Below are positions 1-8,571 of a stretch of DNA of 18,436 nucleotides, in pieces. The DNA is from Sutterella parvirubra YIT 11816. Lineage in GTDB: Bacteria; Pseudomonadota; Gammaproteobacteria; Burkholderiales; Burkholderiaceae_F. The stretch covers positions 1,086 through 19,521 of the forward strand of contig NZ_JH604916.1 of assembly GCF_000250875.1 (NCBI RefSeq), given 5' to 3'. The position numbers and the translations under genes were made by a program. Numbering within the stretch: position 1 is the first letter of the stretch; the number at the start of each line of letters is the position of its first letter. The notes under the pieces were generated by a model. That model did not search any database, had not been told where the DNA came from, and saw nothing but the letters and a program-made list of their open reading frames with translations.

Positions 1-484
1 CCAGAATGTAGTTGCGGCCGGACGCTTCGCCTGGAATCGCGTAGGCGCGGGGACGCAGTCCCGAGGACGCCTGAAAGACGCCGCCCAAGCGGATGCCTGT
101 GCGCTCCAGGAGGTTGAGCGCTTCGTGCGAGTGTTCCGCAATGGTTTCGAGAACGGGTCGGTTACCGCAGGCTTCACCGACGCGCCAGGCATCCTCGACG
201 AAGAGATCCACCGAATCCTGTATCCCCGCGGCGCGCGTCCGGTGAGGGGCGACCGCCGCGATGGAGCCGCTCGAGTAAAGCGAGTGCCCGCCCAAAAGCA
301 TGCCCTTTTCAAGGAGCAGAACGCGCCGCCCGGCTTCCGCCCCGGCAATTGCGGCGGAGAGTCCGGCGAGGCCTGAGCCGATGACGGTCAGGTCCCACGA
401 GCGGGATTCGGCGCGTGCGGTCAGGGCGTTCAAGAGCGCAAGGCCCGCGCCCCAACGGAAGACGGTGCGGCGTGAGGCGGTCAT
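1..484 (-). CDS. Tat-exported FAD flavoprotein reductase (fumarate reductase-like), 3' part outside window
   Basis: The minus strand is open from an ATG at 484-482 to the window edge, giving about 161 N-terminal residues; the C-terminus is missing. The start has a twin-arginine signal (SRRTVFRWG followed by a hydrophobic stretch ending TARA), which predicts folding with FAD in the cytoplasm and export by Tat. A Rossmann FAD motif GSGLAGLSAAIAGAEAG follows at about residues 36-52, then LLLEKG and GGHSLYSSGSIAA. This is the pattern of the FAD domain of flavocytochrome c/fumarate reductase family proteins. The ATG overlaps the stop of the upstream response regulator as ATGA, so it is the last visible gene of a kinase-regulator-reductase operon and probably its regulatory target. 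Catalytic residues lie in the missing part, so the substrate cannot be judged. By family, it would reduce an unsaturated organic acid or related acceptor in the periplasm. Confidence 0.85.
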   Translation of the reverse strand, partial: MTASRRTVFRWGAGLALLNALTARAESRSWDLTVIGSGLAGLSAAIAGAEAGRRVLLLEKGMLLGGHSLYSSGSIAAVAPHRTRAAGIQDSVDLFVEDAWRVGEACGNRPVLETIAEHSHEALNLLERTGIRLGGVFQASSGLRPRAYAIPGEASGRNYIL

Positions 485-1119
485 GCGTTTCCCCTCCGGA
501 TGCTCTCGGGGAGCTCTTCAAACCACTGGAAGGCTTCGAGCGCCGTGTGGGCGTCGATCTTCGCGAAGGCGTTGGCGCGGTGCATCTTGACGGTCATCGG
601 GCTCAAGCCCATGCGCATGGCGATCTCCTTCACCTGCAGGCCCCGGACGGAGTGGCGGAGCACTTCGCGCTCGCGGGGCGTGAGCGATTCGTAGGTTTTG
701 ATGATCCGCGCGTCCGCCGCTTCGTGGACCGCGAGCTCGGAGGACTTCTCGCAGGCGCGGCGGACGGCCTCCAAAAGCTCTTCGGGGTTCGACGACTTTT
801 CGATGAAATCGAAGGCGCCCGCCTTCAGGGTGTGGACCGCCGTCTTCACGTCGCCGTGCCCGGTGAGGATGATGATGGGAAGGCGGCTTCCCCGGTCGAT
901 GAGCGCCTGTTGGATTTCCAATCCCGACATGCCGGGCATGCGAATGTCGAGCAGGATGCAGCCCGGCCGCGAGAGGTCGTCGGCCGCGATGAATTCGGCG
1001 CCGCCCGGATAGACCGCCACCTCGTAACCCTCGAGTTCGAGCAGGAGCTGATGGCTCTCCCGAAAGGCGGCGTCATCGTCGATGAGGCGGACAAGCGGAG
1101 GAAGAGGAAGGGCGTTCAT
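481..1119 (-). CDS. Two-component response regulator, receiver plus LuxR-type HTH (FixJ/TtrR-like)
   Basis: 212 residues. The receiver domain (about 8-120) shows the acidic cluster DDD at 14-16, the phosphoacceptor Asp58 in LLDIRMPG, Thr86 in LTGHGD and Lys108 in FIEKSS. A LuxR/NarL-type helix-turn-helix (about 146-188) begins LTPREREVL and contains VKEIAMRMGLSPMTVKMH. Length and layout match FixJ/TtrR-type transcription activators. It overlaps the kinase gene upstream and the flavoprotein gene downstream by 4 nt each (ATGA), so the three are very likely co-translated. The probable role is to receive phosphate from the neighbouring kinase and activate the flavoprotein operon and perhaps the divergent dehydratase gene. 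The direct targets are an inference; the palindromes in 3006-3252 are candidate sites. Confidence 0.93.
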   Translation of the reverse strand: MNALPLPPLVRLIDDDAAFRESHQLLLELEGYEVAVYPGGAEFIAADDLSRPGCILLDIRMPGMSGLEIQQALIDRGSRLPIIILTGHGDVKTAVHTLKAGAFDFIEKSSNPEELLEAVRRACEKSSELAVHEAADARIIKTYESLTPREREVLRHSVRGLQVKEIAMRMGLSPMTVKMHRANAFAKIDAHTALEAFQWFEELPESIRRGNA

Positions 1120-3005
1120 GCTTGCTCCTCGTGTTGAGCGGATGAGGGACGGGCGGCTTGCGGAAAGCGGACTACCACGCGCAGACCGCCTTTGGGCCGT
1201 GCTTCGAACGTGATGGCGGCCGCATGGCTTTCCGCAATGGCGCGGCAGATCGAGAGCCCGAGACCGAGCCCTTCGGAAGGTTGGGCGGACGCCTCTCTGG
1301 GTGAACCGACCGGGTTGCGGAGCGCCTCCAACGTCTCGTCAGAGAGGTGCTTTCCTTCGTTCTCGACCAGAAGGACGGCGCCGCCGTCCTGCGTCTGCGC
1401 GCAGGTGATTCGGATGGCGTCCTGTGGCAGGAGCCCGTCCCGAAGGACGGCGTGCGAGGCGTTTCGCAGGAGGTTGAGCATCAGGAGCTCAAGTTCGAGC
1501 GCGTCGCCGACGACGGTGATGGGGTCGGCTGCGGTCTTTTCCTCCCGGATCATGTTGCCCCGGACGGCAGGCGCTTCCACGATGAAGGCACGGATGGTGC
1601 GTCGACGGATGTCCAAGAGGTTGCAGGGCGTGTGGGCGGCTTCGGTGCGGGCGTGATCGCGCACGCGTTGGATGATGCCCGCAATGCGCGAAGCTTCCCG
1701 GTCGATGCCTTCAAGGGCGCGGGTGATGGAGGCGTTCCCCGATTCCGCGCTTCGGGCGAGGAAGCGCTTCAGGGCGCCGGCATAGGCGCGGATCGTGCCG
1801 ACCGGCGTGTTCACTTCGTGGGCGATCATGCCGGAGAGCTGTTCGACGATCGTGCGGCGTTCAAAGCCCGCCAGGCGCAGGCGCGCGGATTCAGCCTCCT
1901 GACGGAGCGCCTCGGCTTCGCGCTGCGAGGCGAGCCACGAGGCCGTCCGCTCGCGAATGATCCGTCGCAGACGGAATTCGTTGAGCACGAGCAGAAGGAG
2001 GATCCCGAGGACGGCGAGAATCGGCGTCCTGTAGCGCTCGAAGAGCGCCGAAGGGCTCATGTCCCGCAGGTATCGGTAGGGGCCTTCGCGAAGCGTCCGG
2101 AAGAGTGCGTCGACCTGCTGTTCCGACACGTTCGTGAGCCACTCGCACTGGCTGAAGCCGCTCGTATGGTCTTCGTCGCTGAGGAGCGCCACCGTGACCT
2201 GACGCACGGCCCGCTCCGGCGCGCCCGGCATGGCGAGAAGGCTGATGTCGGGGTAGAGCGCCGTCGAGTGCGCACAGACCTGGGGCGTCCCTTCAGGGTG
2301 CGCTTTCCGGTGAACGACCTCCAAATCCCGGAGGTCGAGAAGACCGTCGGCGGCGAGCGTCTCGATGAGGCAGGCCGGAAGGATCGCGACGTCGACCGTG
2401 CGGGCGGCGAGCGCAGCGAGGACGTCCGGGAAGGCGTTGTTCAAAAAGCGCACCTCGGCGAAGAACTTCTCCGGGTCGTAACCCTCCCGTTGGATCTCAC
2501 CCTCGGCCGCCAGCCAACCGTCGACGGCGTTGGGCATGGCGGTCGCCGCCCGAAGTCCACGAAGGCTTTCGAGGTCGCCCGAAGGACTTCCCCGGAGTCT
2601 CACGAACACCGCACCGACGGTTTCTTCGGCCGAGGCATGAATGAGTTTGCGGCGGGTGGCGATCCTGAAGGCGTCCGTCCCGGTTTCGGTCTTGAGTTGC
2701 GCGGCGAACCCCGCGGGAGCGAAGAGGAAGTCCGGCCGGTGCGCGGCCAACGCGCCGGGAGCCTCTGCGGTCGGGATCGTCACGGTGCGCAGCCGATGGT
2801 TGGGGAGCGCGTTCTGCAGGTGTTCGATCGTCTCCCTCAACGCCATGGCGTCATAGGGGTTGAGCGAGGTGTCGAGGATCCCGATGGTGAGGGGTTCCGG
2901 TGCGCCCGCCGCAGGCGCGCAGAAACCCAGGAGCATGCCAAAGCCGAGAGCAAGCATGCGCGCGAAACGGCGTGCGGTCTGGAGGACGTGAGGCGGTCGA
3001 AGCAT
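1116..3005 (-). CDS. Membrane histidine kinase with periplasmic PhnD-like sensor domain (TtrS-like)
   Basis: 629 residues from the chosen ATG at 3005. A TTG 126 nt further upstream is in frame, but would put a basic, proline-rich stretch before the signal peptide. Residues 17-35 form a signal sequence. About 38-310 resemble a phosphate/phosphonate-binding-protein-like periplasmic domain (PhnD family), as in the tetrathionate sensor TtrS. A single membrane helix is at about 327-343, followed by a charged linker, a HisKA region with phosphoacceptor His396 in MIAHEVNTP, and an HATPase domain with N box NLLRNASHA (511-519) and G box EGLGLGLSI (578-586). It should detect an extracytoplasmic ligand, plausibly the electron acceptor or its precursor, and phosphorylate the adjacent regulator. 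The ligand is unknown. The upstream ribosome-binding site is weak. Confidence 0.9.
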   Translation of the reverse strand: MLRPPHVLQTARRFARMLALGFGMLLGFCAPAAGAPEPLTIGILDTSLNPYDAMALRETIEHLQNALPNHRLRTVTIPTAEAPGALAAHRPDFLFAPAGFAAQLKTETGTDAFRIATRRKLIHASAEETVGAVFVRLRGSPSGDLESLRGLRAATAMPNAVDGWLAAEGEIQREGYDPEKFFAEVRFLNNAFPDVLAALAARTVDVAILPACLIETLAADGLLDLRDLEVVHRKAHPEGTPQVCAHSTALYPDISLLAMPGAPERAVRQVTVALLSDEDHTSGFSQCEWLTNVSEQQVDALFRTLREGPYRYLRDMSPSALFERYRTPILAVLGILLLLVLNEFRLRRIIRERTASWLASQREAEALRQEAESARLRLAGFERRTIVEQLSGMIAHEVNTPVGTIRAYAGALKRFLARSAESGNASITRALEGIDREASRIAGIIQRVRDHARTEAAHTPCNLLDIRRRTIRAFIVEAPAVRGNMIREEKTAADPITVVGDALELELLMLNLLRNASHAVLRDGLLPQDAIRITCAQTQDGGAVLLVENEGKHLSDETLEALRNPVGSPREASAQPSEGLGLGLSICRAIAESHAAAITFEARPKGGLRVVVRFPQAARPSSAQHEEQA

Positions 3006-3252
3006 GCGGGATGGGGCTGAGGGAAAAGGGTCGGGTGGTCTTGCGTGAGTATGGCACGGGCGGAGGGCCGTCCGACTACACCCCTCGGGGCGTAGCGGGT
3101 GTCTGACCCGGAGTTTGAAAATGCGTGCCAACGGGGAAGGCGTTTCGGCGACCGGATGCCGCCTTCCACTTCATCGACCAAATGACCAAATGACCGTTCG
3201 GCCGGTCGTTCCCAAGGTCGGCCGACCTCAGACCACTACGGAGAATTCCACC
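3006..3252. promoter_or_regulatory. Divergent control region between kinase operon and exported dehydratase gene
   Basis: This 247-bp gap must carry both divergent promoters. It holds an interrupted palindrome at 3076-3095 (CTAC-a-CCCC-tc-GGGG-c-GTAG), an 8-bp tandem GACCAAAT at 3176-3183 and 3184-3191, and a perfect 14-bp palindrome AGGTCGGCCGACCT at 3215-3228. GACC/GGTC tetramers recur at 3176, 3184, 3192, 3204, 3216, 3224 and 3231. I found no convincing -35/-10 pair. TGGCACG at 3053 looks like half of a sigma54 promoter but lacks the matching TTGC. The elements are candidate binding sites for the response regulator or another factor; which one is unknown. Confidence 0.5.
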
Positions 3253-4119
3253 ATGACGCTCAACCGCATTGCGACCGCCATCTGCGCCTCGATCGTTCTT
3301 TCTGCCGCCTCCATGTCGAGCTACGCCGCCGACGCCTATGCGCGTCCGATGCCCTCGAACCCGATCGTCGCCGGCCCCACCACGCTCGGTTCGATTCAGC
3401 CGGTCGTGACGGTGCCGCTGGTCGCCCAGGCCCGCGACGCGATCCTCAAGGAAGCCGAAACCGTCAAGGCGCTCAATCCCGACATGGTTGAAGTCCGCGC
3501 GGACTACTGGGACTGCATCGAAAATCCGGACGAAGCCCTCAAGATGCTCCGCGACATCCGCGGCATCATGAAGGAAACGCCGATCCTGCTCACCGTCCGC
3601 ATCAAGGCTGAACGCGGCTTCAAGGACGTGTCGGAAAAAGCGAAGTTCGACTTCTACACCGCGGCCGTGAAGGAAAAGCTGCCGAACTTCATCGACGTGG
3701 AACTCGCCTACGGCCAGGAAAAGATCCAGGCCTTCAAGAAGACGCTCGAAGGCTCGGGCATCTCGCTCGTCGTCGCCTACCACGACCTCAACGCGACGCC
3801 CTCGAAGGAAGAGATCGTCAAGCTGATGGAATCTGAAATCGCCGCAGGCGGCGACGTCGCGAAGATCGTCGTGAAGCCCAACAGCGAAGAAGACGTCCTC
3901 ACGTTCCTGGGCGGTACGCTCGCCTTCCGCCGCGCCCATCCCGAATTCCCGATCATCGCCTCGGGGAGCGGCGATACCGGCCGCGTGACCCGCCTGATCG
4001 GCGGTCTCTTCGGCATCGACCTGACTTTCGCCTCCGGCGTGAAGGGCTCGAACGCCACTCAGATGCCGGTCTCGACGATGCGCATGACGAACGACATCAT
4101 CTATCCGGCCCAGAAGTAA
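3253..4119 (+). CDS. Exported type I 3-dehydroquinate dehydratase-like lyase
   Basis: 288 residues from ATG 3253, preceded by GGAG at 3240-3243 with 9-nt spacing. Residues 1-26 are a Sec signal peptide (hydrophobic core, then SSYAA). The mature part follows the AroD type I pattern: EVRAD at 80-84, TVRIKAERG at 114-122, DVELA at 148-152, catalytic-type His177 in AYHDLN, Schiff-base-type Lys204 in DVAKIVV, GDTGRVTRL around Arg247 and Gln270 near ATQMPVS. All key residues are present, so a class I dehydratase reaction (3-dehydroquinate to 3-dehydroshikimate) or a close variant is likely. Biosynthetic AroD is cytoplasmic and about 250 residues, so export points to a catabolic or respiratory role on an external substrate. 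It is divergent from the kinase/regulator/flavoprotein operon, which suggests co-regulation. The exact substrate is unproven. Confidence 0.88.
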   Translation: MTLNRIATAICASIVLSAASMSSYAADAYARPMPSNPIVAGPTTLGSIQPVVTVPLVAQARDAILKEAETVKALNPDMVEVRADYWDCIENPDEALKMLRDIRGIMKETPILLTVRIKAERGFKDVSEKAKFDFYTAAVKEKLPNFIDVELAYGQEKIQAFKKTLEGSGISLVVAYHDLNATPSKEEIVKLMESEIAAGGDVAKIVVKPNSEEDVLTFLGGTLAFRRAHPEFPIIASGSGDTGRVTRLIGGLFGIDLTFASGVKGSNATQMPVSTMRMTNDIIYPAQK

Positions 4120-4140
4120 GAGACTGAGGTCTCACCTTCT

Positions 4141-4176
4141 CAACGGAGGCTCGCCGCCGGAGGCGGGCCTCCGTTG
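4141..4176. terminator. Long hairpin between convergent genes
   Basis: CAACGGAGGC (4141-4150) pairs fully with GCCTCCGTTG (4167-4176). The interior extends the stem through a T-G wobble and CGCC/GGCG, leaving a 6-nt loop. It lies between the ends of the dehydratase gene (+) and the activator gene (-). The following TTGTTGTGG is only weakly T-rich, so it may be an inefficient or bidirectional terminator or a 3'-end stabiliser. Confidence 0.6.
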
Positions 4177-4198
4177 TTGTGGAGGATTGCTCGTCGCC

Positions 4199-5845
<1,647 letters not shown>

Positions 5846-5897
5846 GGCGGAGGGGTCGGGAGGGACGGAGGTCGGGGAAGGCGGATTCGGGCCGGAC

Positions 5898-5941
5898 GTC
5901 AAGAGATCGTCAAGAGGGCGTCAAGAGAGCATCAAGAGGAC
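5898..5941. repeat. 11-bp tandem repeat, four copies
   Basis: Four adjacent 11-bp units of the form (G/A)TCAAGAGnnC lie at 5898-5908, 5909-5919, 5920-5930 and 5931-5941. TCAAGAG is invariant. The array sits just upstream of, or at the very start of, the activator gene on the minus strand. An 11-bp period is close to one helical turn. It could be an operator array or simple slippage. Confidence 0.85.
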
Positions 5942-6012
5942 GTTGTGGTGACCGTCAAAGGAACGTCGAACACCCCAAGCACTTGGATCTTACCGGCACG
6001 AATTGCCGTCAT

Positions 6013-6052
6013 TTTACGAAATCTCGTGAGTGGATTCACGACATGTCGTGAA
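6013..6052. promoter_or_regulatory. Tandem palindromic upstream activator sites
   Basis: TTCACGACATGTCGTGAA at 6035-6052 is a perfect 18-bp palindrome. TTTACGAAATCTCGTGAG at 6013-6030 matches it at 14 of 18 positions, giving a shared core ACGAnATnTCGTGA. The two are 22 bp apart start to start, about two helical turns, and lie about 135-170 bp upstream of the sigma54 promoter. That position and spacing are typical of enhancer sites for a dimeric Fis-HTH activator, here most simply the product of the divergent gene. Confidence 0.8.
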
Positions 6053-6185
6053 AACACCTTTCCTTCCACCTCCATCGACCGTCCAAAACTGTCTTCGGGT
6101 TTTTCCTTAAGCCAATCTGAAAAAGGCTTAGTTCAAAGGGAGGAGAAGGGAGGAGGGAGAACTTCTCCGCCGCGGTTTTGACGTT

Positions 6186-6200
6186 TGGCACGGGGGTTGC
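6186..6200 (+). promoter_or_regulatory. Sigma54 (-24/-12) promoter
   Basis: TGGCACGGGGGTTGC matches the sigma54 consensus TGGCACG-N4-TTGC fully, with the -24 element at 6186-6192 and the -12 element at 6197-6200. TT follows, as in the extended consensus. A start point near 6212 would leave a leader of about 40 nt before the flavoprotein ATG. The nearby GAF/AAA+/Fis activator and palindromes make it a credible functional promoter. Confidence 0.92.
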
Positions 6201-6252
6201 TTCTACGAGAGGCAAACACCCATTTCCCCAATGTCTTCTAAAGGAGAGAGAC

Positions 6253-7773
6253 ATGTCCAACATCGAAACCTCCCGCCGCCGCTTCCTGATCGGCGCCGCC
6301 GCGGGCGCCGCGGTCATGGCGGGCGAAGCCGTCGCGGCGAAGCCCGCGGCCGACACGCCGAAATTCGACAAGGTCTACGACATCATCGTCGTGGGTTCCG
6401 GCTTTGCGGGCCTCGCGGCCGCGCTCGAGGCCCGCTTGGGCGGCGCCGAAGTGCTCTTGATCGAAAAGATGCCCGCCTTCGGCGGCAACTCCGCCATCAA
6501 CGGCGGCGCCTTCTCGGTGGCGGGGACGCCGCTTCAAAAGAAGGCCGGGATCAAGGATTCGCCCAAGCAGATGTTGGCCGACATGATCAAGTCGGGCCGC
6601 GGGCTCTCCCACGTGCCGCTGCTCAAAATGGTCGTCGATGGGAGCCTTCCCGCGTACGAATTCACGTTGCGCCACGGCGTCAAGTACAAGGACTTCGTGC
6701 AGCACTTCGGCGGCCACAGCGTGCCGCGCACGCTCCAGACGGTGGAGTCGACCGGCGGCGGCATCACGCGTCCGCTCACCGAATCCTGCAAGCAGCACGG
6801 CGTCGACATGCACCTGCGCGCGAAGATGGAAAAGTTCGTGCGGGATGAATCCGGCCGCGTGATCGGGCTCGAAGTCCGCGAAGGCTACCTCTTCCCGAAA
6901 GAAACGTCCGGCGTCATGCAGACCTACGGGGTCAGGAAGGGCGTCATCATGGCGACGGGCGGGTTCTCCCGCAACCTCTGGTTCCGCATGCAGCAGGACC
7001 CGAACCTCGACGAGCGTCTCGACTCCACGAACCACCTGGGTGCGACGGGCGAAGGCCTCCTCTCGATGCTCGCGATCGGCGGCGCCCCGGTGCAGATCGA
7101 CCAGATCCAGTTGGGTCCCTGGTGCTCGCCCGACGAACGCGGCTTCGGTCTCGTCTCGCAGTTCAACACGATCGCCGGGTTCCCGATGGGGATCATGGTC
7201 GACGTCCGGAACGGCCGCCGCTTCTGCAATGAATTGGCGGACCGCAAGGAGCGCACCGACGCCATTTTGGGCCTCATGGAAAACGGCAAGCCCGTCTATC
7301 CGGTGTGCTTCACCGATTCGAAGGGCGTCGAAAAGGCCCAGACCCTGAAGAACGGCCTCAAGTACGGCGTCATCAAGCAGTTCGACAAGGTCGAAGACCT
7401 CGCGAAGGCCTACGGCATCCCGGCGGACGCGCTCGTGAAGCAGGTGGCCGAATGGAACGAGATGGTCGAAAAGAAGGATGACACGGCCTTCCACCGCGCG
7501 CTCGACCTCGCGATCAAGTTGGACAAGCCCCCGTTCTACGCCTGCCGCGTCTGGCCGAAGGTCCACTACTGCATGGGCGGCGTCGGGATCACGGCGAAGG
7601 CCGAAGTGGTCGACGTCATGGGTAAGGTCATGCCCGGGCTCTACGCCTGCGGCGAAGTCACCGGCGGGACCCACGGCGCGAGTCGTCTTGGCGGGTGCGC
7701 GATCGCGGACGGCCTCGTCATGGGCCGCGTCGCGGCGGATTCCGCCCTCAAGGCCGAGGCCGTGAAGCTCTGA
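6253..7773 (+). CDS. Tat-exported FAD reductase of the flavocytochrome c/urocanate reductase family
   Basis: 506 residues from ATG 6253, which has a strong AAGGAGAGAG site at 6241-6250. It opens with a twin-arginine signal (SRRRFLIG at 7-14, cleavage near AVAA29). The FAD motif GSGFAG is at 48-53 with GGNSAINGG at 77-85. Residues equivalent to fumarate-reductase catalytic ones are visible: Arg331 in NELADRKER, His438 in VHYCMGG and Arg478 in GASRLGG. The His-Pro-Thr substrate contact typical of fumarate reductases is replaced by GPWCSPDE (288-294), so fumarate is unlikely. There is no fused heme or FMN-binding domain. Electrons should come from the tetraheme cytochrome encoded next, a split version of Shewanella flavocytochrome c. 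The adjacent ammonia-lyase-like gene suggests an amino-acid-derived enoate such as a urocanate- or cinnamate-type acid. The substrate is inferred. Confidence 0.93.
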   Translation: MSNIETSRRRFLIGAAAGAAVMAGEAVAAKPAADTPKFDKVYDIIVVGSGFAGLAAALEARLGGAEVLLIEKMPAFGGNSAINGGAFSVAGTPLQKKAGIKDSPKQMLADMIKSGRGLSHVPLLKMVVDGSLPAYEFTLRHGVKYKDFVQHFGGHSVPRTLQTVESTGGGITRPLTESCKQHGVDMHLRAKMEKFVRDESGRVIGLEVREGYLFPKETSGVMQTYGVRKGVIMATGGFSRNLWFRMQQDPNLDERLDSTNHLGATGEGLLSMLAIGGAPVQIDQIQLGPWCSPDERGFGLVSQFNTIAGFPMGIMVDVRNGRRFCNELADRKERTDAILGLMENGKPVYPVCFTDSKGVEKAQTLKNGLKYGVIKQFDKVEDLAKAYGIPADALVKQVAEWNEMVEKKDDTAFHRALDLAIKLDKPPFYACRVWPKVHYCMGGVGITAKAEVVDVMGKVMPGLYACGEVTGGTHGASRLGGCAIADGLVMGRVAADSALKAEAVKL

Positions 7774-7803
7774 TCGAGCGTTGGATCGAGCGTTGGATCG
7801 AGC
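7772..7803 (+). repeat. 12-bp tandem repeat at the end of the flavoprotein gene
   Basis: GATCGAGCGTTG occurs at 7772-7783 and 7784-7795, followed by a partial third copy GATCGAGC at 7796-7803. The first copy begins inside the TGA stop codon. The array makes up most of the leader before the cytochrome ribosome-binding site. It is probably a slippage product. Confidence 0.9.
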
Positions 7804-7841
7804 TTTTCCCAGACCCAGAAACGAACCAAAGGATTTCCCAA

Positions 7842-8219
7842 ATGACGAAGACTACCATCCTCGCGCTCGCGGGCGCGATCTCGGGCCTCCTCATGGCCGC
7901 CCCGGCCGTTTCCGCCGCAGACGCCATGCCCAAAGTGAAGCCCCATCACGAAAAGGTGCTCACCGACTGCGGCACCTGCCACACGAAGGAAAACGCGATC
8001 GGCGGCAACGCCTTCGTGGTGCCGAAGGACGAAACCTGCATCGCCTGCCACGGCGACTACAAGGCGTTGGCGAAGAAGACCGAAGGGTTGGACGAACCCA
8101 ACCCGCACGCGTCGCATCACTACGGCGCGGGCGTCTCCTGCACGGCCTGCCACAAGGAGCACGAAAAGTCCGTGGTGCTCTGCAACGACTGCCACGAGTT
8201 CAAGTACACGATCAAATAA
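7842..8219 (+). CDS. Periplasmic tetraheme cytochrome c
   Basis: 125 residues from ATG 7842, with AAAGGA at 7828-7833. Residues 1-25 are a Sec signal peptide (cleavage near VSAA). Four c-type heme motifs follow: CGTCH 43-47, CIACH 66-70, CTACH 100-104 and CNDCH 114-118. Additional His residues (35, 36, 89, 92, 93, 107) are available as distal ligands. Size and spacing match the small tetraheme domain fused to the N-terminus of Shewanella flavocytochrome c. It lies 68 nt after the flavoprotein gene in the same transcription unit. It most likely carries electrons from a quinol-oxidising membrane cytochrome (none encoded in this window) to the flavoprotein. Heme attachment requires the Ccm system elsewhere in the genome. 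Confidence 0.94.
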   Translation: MTKTTILALAGAISGLLMAAPAVSAADAMPKVKPHHEKVLTDCGTCHTKENAIGGNAFVVPKDETCIACHGDYKALAKKTEGLDEPNPHASHHYGAGVSCTACHKEHEKSVVLCNDCHEFKYTIK

Positions 8220-8571
8220 CTTGAACCGCTGAAGCGGCAACGAACCTCCGTGGAGGAGGACGCCGCCCGGGCGGCCGGCGACGGAGGTCGCCGCCCCGTC
8301 CGGGCAGTCTTCCCGGCCTTCCCGGGGTTCCTTCCAGGAGGCGGGCGCGATACGTCGAACACGACCAACACGACGCCGCCCGACACCCTTTCGCGCAGAA
8401 GCGGGCGGCCGGCGCTCCCCACCAAAGAGCTCTCCGTCGCCGACCGCCTCCTTCGCGCCTTCTTCCTTCTTCTGCTTTCCCTCGCTTTCCACCGCTTTTC
8501 CACCTTACGAAGCGCTCCCGGACGCCCCCGGCCGGTGCCGCCGACACCACCAACCAAAGGACGCCACAACC
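8220..8571 (+). promoter_or_regulatory. 352-bp spacer with structured element and pyrimidine-rich tract
   Basis: I see no credible gene here. ACCTCCGT (8244-8251) pairs with ACGGAGGT (8281-8288) around an interior that includes the perfect palindrome GCCGCCCGGGCGGC (8262-8275). This would form a strong GC hairpin just after the cytochrome stop, without a T-run. Downstream, about 8441-8512 is strikingly C/T-rich and G-poor on the plus strand, as in Rho-loading regions. An AAAGGA ribosome-binding site for the lyase gene is at 8556-8561. The spacer may reduce expression of the lyase relative to the upstream genes. Confidence 0.5.

Noticed and set aside
3053..3069. Sigma54 promoter upstream of the kinase/dehydratase genes
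   Set aside because: TGGCACG is present but the -12 TTGC is absent at the required distance (GAGG instead).
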